A DNA stretch of 9,240 bases from an uncultured Coriobacteriaceae bacterium (GTDB lineage: Bacteria; Actinomycetota; Coriobacteriia; Coriobacteriales; Eggerthellaceae). The notes beneath the pieces were generated by a model, which was given only the letters and a program-made list of their open reading frames with translations, was not told the origin of the DNA and ran no database searches. The position numbers and the translations under genes are program-made. Of the stretch, positions 1 to 6,244 are shown piece after piece; within the stretch, counting starts at the first letter, position 1, and every line of letters begins with the position of its first letter. The stretch covers positions 1-9,240 of the forward strand of contig CADBQL010000330.1 of the NCBI GenBank assembly GCA_902796815.1, written 5' to 3'.

Positions 1-28
1 GCCCCAGGGGCGAAACTCATTCGCTCGC

Positions 29-1975
29 CTAGATGTCCATAGCAGCGTGCCAAGCCTCATACACGGCGGTCGTGATGTTGGCGGGGCGCCTCGCATCGCC
101 GATGACGCGCACGAACGGCGCAGCGTCGAGCAAAACGTCGGCAGCCGCACGGCGGGATCGCTGGCCAATCGCGCATACGACCGTATCGCATGTAAGCACG
201 CGTTCACCATCGGGCGTCTCCACCACGACGCCATCTTTGTCGACGCGCTGGGCGCGAGCGCAAAGTACCTCGTCAACGCCAGCCTGCTCCAACTCGGCAA
301 GCAAGATGGGGCGTTGTCGGATATTCGCGTCGATGGCGAGGCCATCGCGCATCTCAGCCAGATGAACCGTCTTTCCCTGGCGCGCATACAGCAAAGCGCA
401 CTCGCATCCCGTAAGGCCCCCGCCAATGACCACGAGCTCTTCGCCAACCTCGGCGCCGTCGAGGTATAGATCTTCTACCGTCAACACATTAACATCTGGA
501 TCCACCGGTATAGGCAGGTCCATAGGCTCGGATCCTACCGCGACAATAACCGCATCGGCAGCAACCTCCTCGGCATACGCAGCATCAACCACCGTGTTCA
601 TGCGAATGTCCACACCGGCCCGCTCGCAGAGGAGCGCGTACGTTCGGCCCAGATTGTACATGTCGATCTTGAACGGCAGCGCTTGCTCGGTCCTCAAAAT
701 GCCGCCAAGCTCGCCTGTCGCCTCGCATAGAATGACTTCATGACCTCGCTTGGCCGCCACCCAGGCCGCGACCATGCCGGCTATGCCGCCACCGACGACC
801 AGCACGCGTTTGCGCTCGGCCGTCGGCGCGATGGCCATACCCTCGAATTCGCGCCCGATGCGCGGGTTCACGGCGCAGCGACGCGTCTGCGTAACGGGTC
901 TTTCCGCCATGCAAACGAAACAACGAAGGCACTTGATGACCTCATCGCCGCGATTGGCCATGACTTTTGCCGGAATTTCGGGATCCGCAAGAAGCGCGCG
1001 CCCCATGACCACTATGTCAGCCTGCCCTGATGCGATGATTTCCTCCATCTGCGCAGGATCCGAAAGGCCGCCGACCGTCGCTACCGGCACGCTCACGTGT
1101 TTCTTAATCTCTGCCGCCAAGTACACATTGCAACCATGCTCGCGGAACATCGATGGATGTGTTATCGAGAAACCGAACTGATACGATCCCGCCGAGACAT
1201 GGATGATATCGACGAGATCCTCGAGTGCGGCAGCAATGCGGCATCCTTCCTCCAAATCGTAACCACCGTCAAATAGCTCTGAGCCGCTCATGCGCAATTC
1301 GATGGGAAAGCCCGGCCCGACCTCTTCGCGCACGGCCGATAAAATCTCTCGCGCAAATCGCACCCGATTCTCGAGCGATCCGCCGTACTCGTCGTCACGT
1401 TTGTTGAAATACGGAGAAATGAACTGGTTAATCAACCAACCATGCCCGGCGTGGACCATAACCATTTCGAACCCGGCCCGCTTCGCAAGTGCGGCCGCAT
1501 TCGCGTAAGCCGCCACGATATCGGCGATTTGCTCATGCGTGAGTGCCTTGACGGGCAGCCCATCTGGACGCACGCCGTCAGAGGGCCCGTATTGGCACAA
1601 CGCGCCTTTTTTCTTCTTGTCCACCATATAGGTCCCGGCATATTGACCCGAATGCGACAACTCGATAGAGGCAATGGCACCATGCCTCTTGATCGCATCT
1701 GCCACATAGGCAAAAGCCCCAAGCTGTCCTGGTGTCGCCAGAGATAGCTTCAGCATCTGCGATCCATCGGTGTCGGGATGCACGACGAGCTCGCTTACCG
1801 TGACGGCTGCTGCTCCGCCCTTTGCCCGCATCTCGTAAAACCCGAGCGTACGCGGTCCCGGCGTTCCATCCGCTAGAATGTCTGTTGCGCCGAGCGGCGC
1901 CGAGCACATTCGATTCCTAAACGTCAACCGTCCAACTTGCAGAGGTTTGCACAAATTCGGATAATCCCGCCTCAT
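29..1975 (-). CDS. NADH:flavin oxidoreductase / 2-enoate reductase family enzyme (FMN, 4Fe-4S, FAD)
   Basis: A 648-residue cytoplasmic enzyme of the family containing 2,4-dienoyl-CoA reductase FadH, 2-enoate reductase, bile-acid BaiCD/BaiH and trimethylamine dehydrogenase. Residues 1-340 form the old-yellow-enzyme FMN barrel, with HAGH at 175-178, the hallmark NKRDDEYGGSLENR at 191-204 and Arg228. Cysteines 349, 352, 355 and 367 (C-x2-C-x2-C-x11-C) should bind a 4Fe-4S cluster. VLVVGGGIAG at 391-400 is the FAD dinucleotide-binding motif, and IGGGLTGCE at 517-525 the second, NAD(P)H-binding Rossmann motif. By family logic, NAD(P)H electrons pass through FAD and Fe-S to FMN and reduce an activated C=C bond; the substrate cannot be read from sequence. 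The residue aligned with the FadH Tyr proton donor is Trp180. The start is chosen because GAAGGG lies 7 nt before ATG1975 and the family N-terminus (YPNLCKPLQVG) begins there. The frame stays open for 60 more codons upstream, but these are not family-like. TAG stop at 29-31. Confidence 0.92.
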   Translation of the reverse strand: MRRDYPNLCKPLQVGRLTFRNRMCSAPLGATDILADGTPGPRTLGFYEMRAKGGAAAVTVSELVVHPDTDGSQMLKLSLATPGQLGAFAYVADAIKRHGAIASIELSHSGQYAGTYMVDKKKKGALCQYGPSDGVRPDGLPVKALTHEQIADIVAAYANAAALAKRAGFEMVMVHAGHGWLINQFISPYFNKRDDEYGGSLENRVRFAREILSAVREEVGPGFPIELRMSGSELFDGGYDLEEGCRIAAALEDLVDIIHVSAGSYQFGFSITHPSMFREHGCNVYLAAEIKKHVSVPVATVGGLSDPAQMEEIIASGQADIVVMGRALLADPEIPAKVMANRGDEVIKCLRCFVCMAERPVTQTRRCAVNPRIGREFEGMAIAPTAERKRVLVVGGGIAGMVAAWVAAKRGHEVILCEATGELGGILRTEQALPFKIDMYNLGRTYALLCERAGVDIRMNTVVDAAYAEEVAADAVIVAVGSEPMDLPIPVDPDVNVLTVEDLYLDGAEVGEELVVIGGGLTGCECALLYARQGKTVHLAEMRDGLAIDANIRQRPILLAELEQAGVDEVLCARAQRVDKDGVVVETPDGERVLTCDTVVCAIGQRSRRAAADVLLDAAPFVRVIGDARRPANITTAVYEAWHAAMDI

Positions 1976-2071
1976 AACATATCCCTTCTCGTCTCGGTCC
2001 TCGCAACTCGGATATTTAGTCCTTCTGTATGGCCACATAGTAACGCATCCGTTCCCACGCTGCCCACGGAA

Positions 2072-2138
2072 TGAGCCGCAAGACGTTCGCGGAATCGATT
2101 TTTCCTTGAAGGTATGTCTCGGAACGTCTTGCGACTCA
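2072..2138 (-). repeat. 17-bp inverted repeat / predicted RNA hairpin upstream of the reductase gene
   Basis: The left arm 2072-2088 and right arm 2122-2138 are reverse complements at 16 of 17 positions, with a 33-nt spacer. The single exception (2076 against 2134) is a C-A mismatch on the plus strand but a G-U pair on the minus-strand transcript. The reductase leader RNA could therefore form an uninterrupted 17-bp stem about 96 nt before its start codon. No T-run follows, so it does not look like an intrinsic terminator. It may be a 5'-UTR regulatory or stabilising structure, part of a small RNA, or a paired protein-binding site; sequence alone does not decide. Confidence 0.75.
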
Positions 2139-2162
2139 GGCACAAACTCAATCATTCCAAAG

Positions 2163-2232
2163 CTGCGAGGGGCTTGCCGATGCGCGTTCTCACCTGGGGT
2201 TTTGCGGGAAGTGCGGACCTCTGCGAGCGGCT
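2163..2232. repeat. Pair of 12-nt imperfect direct repeats
   Basis: CTGCGAGGGGCT at 2163-2174 and CTGCGAGCGGCT at 2221-2232 differ at one base, with start points 58 bp apart. They could be half-sites for a regulator of the reductase gene. A chance pair in GC-rich DNA is also plausible. Confidence 0.3.
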
Positions 2233-2322
2233 AATCATTTGTGTATTAGCTATCCTATTTATCGTACATTAACATTCGAAAGGCCATATAGATAGGCAAA
2301 CTCATCGCACGTCAACTTTCCA

Positions 2323-5307
2323 TCAACGGACGAAGGAGCCCCTACGGCGCAGGAAGGTGCCAGCCGCAACCATGACAACACAAGCGATAGCAAGCGTCGA
2401 TATCCCCGTCGCCCCCGTGACGGGAAGCGCAACTTTGGGAATCTCGCTGTTCTTGCATGGGTCCTTCGTCAAGTCTACGATCTGACCGTCACGCTCGATG
2501 GAGAACTGATGACGCCACTCCTCGTTGAGGGTATAGCCATCAGGCGCACGGGTCTCACGCACCGTATAGCTTCCTTCGATGAGGGCAGTAGCGGGCAGCT
2601 CAGCCAAACCGCTTTCGTTTGACTCCATCGTAAAGGTCTCGCCATCCGCAGATTCAACCGTAAACTGGGCTCCAGAAAGGCCCGCACCGCTGCTTGCATC
2701 AACTTTTTTCACGCGCAGACCGCCGTACTTCTTGGGTTCCTCCTTTTGCTCGTTCTCGAATGCCGGAGGGTTGGCATTGCCGCCATAGTCCACGGTGCAT
2801 ACGACCGCCGATCCTCCCTCATCGGACACCTTGATGCTCACCGCTTTCGCTGAGTTATCGTACACAAGGTAGTCCTTCATCCAGGAAAGCTCCTTCGAAT
2901 TGCGCTGCGCCTCCGTTGCTTTCGCGTAAGTCACAAATGACCCATCCGCCAGTTGAGCTTGTGCGTCATTTGGTATTATTTCTCGAATCTTGAAGTTATG
3001 AACGCCGATGTCTTGTGCCGTGAACTCACGTTTCGAGAACGTAACCGACCCGTCTTTCTTGTTTTTCACCTCTTCGAGCTTGGCGCCCTTCTCGTCGAAA
3101 AGCCCAAACGAGAATTCCGCATCTGCCAAATCGCGCCCTTTGAGTAGTTTCTTGGCGACAATTGTCGCTGCGCCCGGATTGATTGCCGCTGTCGTGACGA
3201 TGATGTCGTAGTTGCGAACACATGCGTAATTGCACCCCGAATTGCCGAACGTGAGCTCGGTAAGGTTCTTGAGCTTCGACCCAGTATAGGTATCCGTCTT
3301 CGCACCCGCACCGTCATCGTATTGGACCTGCACCTTCGTAACGCGATATCCTGGCTTAGCAGAAAAATGATAGGCGGCATTTCCCTTCCACGGCATATCG
3401 GTCGTACGCCATTGAGTGCTCACGCGCTTCCCACCATGATTGTTGGCGCTATCGAAATTTGCGTTTTCATCAGATTGTTTTAAACCTGAAGCATCAGTCG
3501 TCTTGGTGATCACCGCCTTGTCGGTTGTGCTGTTTGTCGGATCGTTCTTGTCGCGAATAATCACACCGTTGTAACGCGACAATATTGAAGTGGCGGCATG
3601 CGAGCCCCACCAGTTAAAGGAGAATTCGCTGTCAGAACTGGCAACCAAACCCGCACGATACTCGTTTCCGTATTTGCTATCAGCTGTGCCACTAAAACGC
3701 GCTATGTCGTTCTGGACGTATAGCAGGCTCGACCCAGGATCTGGATTCGCAGTGTTCGCTGGACCGGGTATGTCCTGCTGCAAGTACACCGTCGAATTAA
3801 AACCACTCAATAGCTGTATCGATTCGGTAAAACGCGCTTCACTGTCCTCTTTTAGGTACTTATAGCTATACGTCGCATCAGGCTGGTCAAGATCGGTAAC
3901 CATGAACAGATACGTTCCCGCTGCCTTCTCAGTGCTATTTGCCTTTGTGAATTTGACAGAAACCGTCATGCGCACACCACAATTGGGAGCCTTGTCCCAA
4001 TGCTCCTTCGGCACGTTCGATGTGGATTTGAGCGCCTCCATCACGCTATCGAGATGCAGGTAATCGCCGCTCGTATCGTTCGTATTCGAATTGATGTTAC
4101 TCATAATCATGACGTGATCGCTGTAGTTGCCAAGATCCGAGGCATGTCGCAGCATGATCTTCGAGACCGTAATCGCAATCCCGAGCCGGTTCCCGTTTCT
4201 GTCCTCGGCGCAATTCGGCCATCGAAGGCTGAAACTGCCTGGTAAAACCGATATCTCAGACCCCGCAAGAGTCTTGGGGTTGTCGATCCAGATGCCCTTC
4301 ATCGCATGCGTCTCGCCGACATAGCGGCCCATCTTGGTAGCATACTCCAACCCCGGCACTCCATTGTTCGTTAGCGTCGCCTTCGCCAAATCGAGCCTTC
4401 CCTTGTCGTCGATGATTATGTCCTCTGCCGGGATTGCCGAGGAGGCGCGACTAGCCTTATTTCGCAGTTCGGTTTTCTTTACCGTGGTCGTCATCTTAGA
4501 GTCTGCCATGACGGAAAGCACCGCGTCGCTTATACGAGACTTCAGCGCAGCGATATCATCTTCATCCATTTCTTCGTCGAGCTCATTTGCGTCCACGATA
4601 TCGGAATCGTCCACCCCTTCTTCTTCATTGACGCTTCCCGCATCTTCGGCATCGCTTACCAGGGCAGTGTTTTCTCCTTCGAGAACGCCGTCCTCCTCTG
4701 AAGAGCCCTCGTCACCTACCAGGCTTTCCTCTTCAACGGCATCGGAGCCCGCGTCATAGCCGATCTCATCGCCTTCTTCATCTGATTCTTCAGAACCCTC
4801 GTCCGACATGCCGCTTTCCCCAGACTCGTCCTCGTCGTTGCCATCGAGGGAACCTTCGTCCTCCGATGCAGATTCTCCCTCGTCCTGGCCTTCTCCTTGA
4901 TCATCACTCTGGTCGCCCGACATGTCCGAGCTCAATTCTTCGCCACCTGATGCAGGGTCAGCTGAACTATCCTGGCCTTCTTCGCCGTCGAATCCTGTCG
5001 CATCAGATGGACCATCTTCATCTCCAAAGGTGTCGCGATCGGACGCCTCCCCCGCCTCAGCGTTCGTTCCCTCCTGCCCGCCATCGAGCTGCATGTCGTA
5101 TTCGCCTAAGCCATCGCCGTTTGTATTTGCGTCTTCTTCCTGGGCGACCGCCATAGCGCCTAATGCATTCGATTGCGATATGAAGGGCCAGCTCTGGTCA
5201 AACGCGAATGCGCTTGCTGGCAAAAGCCCAACCACCAGCGCCAACGCCAATACCATTTTGGAAATGCGCTTGACTACCTTTCTCGTGCTATCGTTTCCAT
5301 TTAACAT
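2323..5307 (-). CDS. Large LPVTG-anchored pilus adhesin / accessory pilin with N-terminal acidic tract
   Basis: A 994-residue secreted, wall-anchored protein. The basic N-terminus and hydrophobic segment (residues 9-35, ending ASAFA) form a signal peptide. Residues 56-252 are an Asp/Glu/Ser/Gly tract with one basic residue (Arg91). Residues 253-705 match no family I recognise; 645-705 resembles short beta-rich surface repeats (KPGYRVTKVQVQ). Residues 710-855 look like a FctA/Spy0128-type pilin domain, with likely isopeptide Lys719/720, Glu776 and Asn852. Residues 862-942 are a SpaA/Cna-B-type domain (RVKKVD, YTVRETRAPDGY; likely Lys867/868 and Glu918). LPVTG at 961-965, a hydrophobic span and RRRGSFVR form the sorting signal. 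It is probably a tip or side adhesin joined by the adjacent sortase. ATG5307 is chosen because the signal peptide starts there; the open 38 codons upstream are not signal-like. The start overlaps the sortase gene by 20 nt and has only a weak Shine-Dalgarno sequence. No von Willebrand A domain is seen. Confidence 0.88.
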   Translation of the reverse strand: MLNGNDSTRKVVKRISKMVLALALVVGLLPASAFAFDQSWPFISQSNALGAMAVAQEEDANTNGDGLGEYDMQLDGGQEGTNAEAGEASDRDTFGDEDGPSDATGFDGEEGQDSSADPASGGEELSSDMSGDQSDDQGEGQDEGESASEDEGSLDGNDEDESGESGMSDEGSEESDEEGDEIGYDAGSDAVEEESLVGDEGSSEEDGVLEGENTALVSDAEDAGSVNEEEGVDDSDIVDANELDEEMDEDDIAALKSRISDAVLSVMADSKMTTTVKKTELRNKASRASSAIPAEDIIIDDKGRLDLAKATLTNNGVPGLEYATKMGRYVGETHAMKGIWIDNPKTLAGSEISVLPGSFSLRWPNCAEDRNGNRLGIAITVSKIMLRHASDLGNYSDHVMIMSNINSNTNDTSGDYLHLDSVMEALKSTSNVPKEHWDKAPNCGVRMTVSVKFTKANSTEKAAGTYLFMVTDLDQPDATYSYKYLKEDSEARFTESIQLLSGFNSTVYLQQDIPGPANTANPDPGSSLLYVQNDIARFSGTADSKYGNEYRAGLVASSDSEFSFNWWGSHAATSILSRYNGVIIRDKNDPTNSTTDKAVITKTTDASGLKQSDENANFDSANNHGGKRVSTQWRTTDMPWKGNAAYHFSAKPGYRVTKVQVQYDDGAGAKTDTYTGSKLKNLTELTFGNSGCNYACVRNYDIIVTTAAINPGAATIVAKKLLKGRDLADAEFSFGLFDEKGAKLEEVKNKKDGSVTFSKREFTAQDIGVHNFKIREIIPNDAQAQLADGSFVTYAKATEAQRNSKELSWMKDYLVYDNSAKAVSIKVSDEGGSAVVCTVDYGGNANPPAFENEQKEEPKKYGGLRVKKVDASSGAGLSGAQFTVESADGETFTMESNESGLAELPATALIEGSYTVRETRAPDGYTLNEEWRHQFSIERDGQIVDLTKDPCKNSEIPKVALPVTGATGISTLAIACVVMVAAGTFLRRRGSFVR
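4552..5142 (-). other. Acidic low-complexity segment of the adhesin gene
   Basis: This stretch encodes residues 56-252 of the adhesin. It is almost all Asp, Glu, Ser, Gly, Ala and Asn, with no Lys or Cys, one Arg and two Pro. No fixed repeat unit is visible, unlike the regular Ser-Asp repeats of staphylococcal Sdr proteins. It follows the signal peptide directly, so after anchoring it would lie at the wall-distal end. The opposite strand carries open frames here only because GAX codons leave few reverse-strand stops. Confidence 0.85.
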
Positions 5308-6244
5308 GATTCTTTTTCCGTTCCCCGCCCCGAAGGCGGCATAACTTGTTATCCAATACAGCATGCTGTCCGACTGTCTTGCGCCGGCGTCGCATATGTC
5401 TTCCGATATGCGCTGCCGCACCTAGTGCCGCTGGCGCAGCCAAAATTCCCATAGCGACGGCAAGCGGCAAGCTTCGCCTGTTCACGTAAGCGTCTACGCT
5501 CGGAGGTTGGGGCTTTGCGCCCTCCTCAAGCGTGCAACGACGTGCGCGAACGAGCAATCGATGTGAGTTAACGCCGTAGGGAGTGCAGGTTACAAGCGTC
5601 ACCAAATCACTCCCCGGCACGATCGACATGCGCTCTTCAACCTGATCGGGAAGAACCACGCGCATATCGCACACCTTGTAGGCGAGCCTATTGCCGAGCG
5701 TCTTTATGATAAGAACATCTCCGCGCGCAAGCCGCTCCAAACCATCGAACATCTGCGCATTGCGCATGCCGGAATGCCCCATCAAAACGCAATGGCTGTT
5801 CTCGCCCCCAACGGGAAGGGATGACCCCTCGAGATGCCCGACACCCGCCATGAGCACATCCTCACCTACACCGTGGTAAATCGGCAGTTTTACGGCAATC
5901 TTGCTGATCTCTATGAATGCCATCATGGGCTCTTCCCGATAGAGTAGCTGCTCGTCGTAGGGCAATACGTCACGAGCTTCTTCCGAAGAAGCCGTGCCCG
6001 CAAGACAAGCATTGTAAAGCAAAGCCTGTCGAAGACTCTCCGCTCGCTCATCATCGGTTTGCTGCTCACAGACGCTCTCCATCTTGGAAATGGACCGCTC
6101 TGCAAGATTTCGCGCTTGCCAATCACTTACGTTCAGCGCAACCAGCACGCCAACCGACACTACAATGCCAACGACGCATAGCGCGTTGAACAGATAGCGC
6201 GCTTTTCGCGCCTCGAACGCCGCCAAGCTATTCGCTCTCCTCAT
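5288..6244 (-). CDS. Class C (pilin-polymerising) sortase
   Basis: A membrane-bound cysteine transpeptidase that cleaves sorting signals between Thr and Gly and joins pilins through a lysine side chain. The 318 residues show an N-terminal membrane segment (about 17-37), the class C signature FIEISKIAVKLPIYHG (110-125), GVGHLEGSSLPVGG (134-147), catalytic His157 (LMGHSGM), catalytic Cys220 (TLVTCTPYG) and Arg229 (SHRLLVR). A second membrane segment (about 259-279) precedes a 38-residue, very basic tail. The usual lid motif Asp-Pro-aromatic is not seen; RDVLPYDEQL (91-100) lies where the lid is expected. The gene sits between the backbone pilin and the large adhesin, overlapping both (17 nt and 20 nt). 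ATG6244 has no clear Shine-Dalgarno sequence; a TTG at 6226 is better placed and would give 312 residues. The family call is secure; the start is not. Confidence 0.95.
   Translation of the reverse strand: MRRANSLAAFEARKARYLFNALCVVGIVVSVGVLVALNVSDWQARNLAERSISKMESVCEQQTDDERAESLRQALLYNACLAGTASSEEARDVLPYDEQLLYREEPMMAFIEISKIAVKLPIYHGVGEDVLMAGVGHLEGSSLPVGGENSHCVLMGHSGMRNAQMFDGLERLARGDVLIIKTLGNRLAYKVCDMRVVLPDQVEERMSIVPGSDLVTLVTCTPYGVNSHRLLVRARRCTLEEGAKPQPPSVDAYVNRRSLPLAVAMGILAAPAALGAAAHIGRHMRRRRKTVGQHAVLDNKLCRLRGGERKKNHVKWKR
5325..5339 (-). promoter_or_regulatory. Short GC hairpin upstream of the adhesin start
   Basis: On the minus strand, CCGCC (5339-5335) can pair with GGCGG (5329-5325) around a TTCGG loop, 17 nt before the adhesin ATG and inside the sortase coding sequence. 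With the weak Shine-Dalgarno sequence downstream (GGAAAAAG), it could make adhesin translation depend on ribosomes finishing the sortase gene. The stem is only 5 bp, so this is tentative. Confidence 0.3.
6224..6241 (-). promoter_or_regulatory. Shine-Dalgarno and alternative TTG start of the sortase gene
   Basis: On the minus strand AGGAG (6241-6237) precedes a TTG (6226-6224) in the sortase frame by 10 nt. The TTG comes one base after the backbone-pilin stop (TAG, 6230-6228). Start at TTG would give stop-restart coupling with a real ribosome binding site. ATG6244 lies just before and overlapping this AGGAG and has no such site of its own. Confidence 0.5.

Larger units (their letters stand above)
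1976..2322. other. Intergenic region between the pilus operon and the reductase gene
   Basis: These 347 nt separate the adhesin stop from the reductase start and contain no convincing gene. They hold a 17-bp inverted repeat (2072-2138), two near-identical 12-mers (2163-2174 and 2221-2232), and a short inverted repeat GCTAAT/ATTAGC (2230-2250). No hairpin followed by a T-run is visible on the minus strand after the adhesin stop, so a classical intrinsic terminator for the pilus operon is not evident. A weak promoter-like TTGACG (2315-2310, minus strand) sits directly after the adhesin stop, but no good -10 box follows at standard spacing. The reductase is probably expressed separately, given the gap, but readthrough from the pilus operon cannot be excluded. 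Confidence 0.6.

Noticed and set aside
1..11. GCCCCAGGGGC as reductase terminator
   Set aside because: A 5-bp stem with a one-base loop and no T-run is not a credible terminator, and the window ends there.
33..1747. Several plus-strand open frames opposite the reductase
   Set aside because: All are antisense to a gene with a complete set of family motifs, and none resembles a protein family.
2072..2138. Invertible promoter flanked by inverted repeats
   Set aside because: The 33-nt spacer is too short to carry a promoter, and no site-specific recombinase gene is present in the window.
1976..2155. 60-codon N-terminal extension of the reductase frame up to an ATG at 2155
   Set aside because: The extension is not family-like and covers the inverted repeat, while ATG1975 has a good Shine-Dalgarno sequence and starts the conserved N-terminus.
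4334..5344. Plus-strand open frames rich in Ser and Pro opposite the adhesin
   Set aside because: They are antisense shadows of the acidic tract, whose GAX codons leave few reverse-strand stops.
5308..5421. 38-codon upstream extension of the adhesin frame
   Set aside because: It lies within sortase coding sequence and would bury the signal peptide; ATG5307 starts a proper signal sequence.
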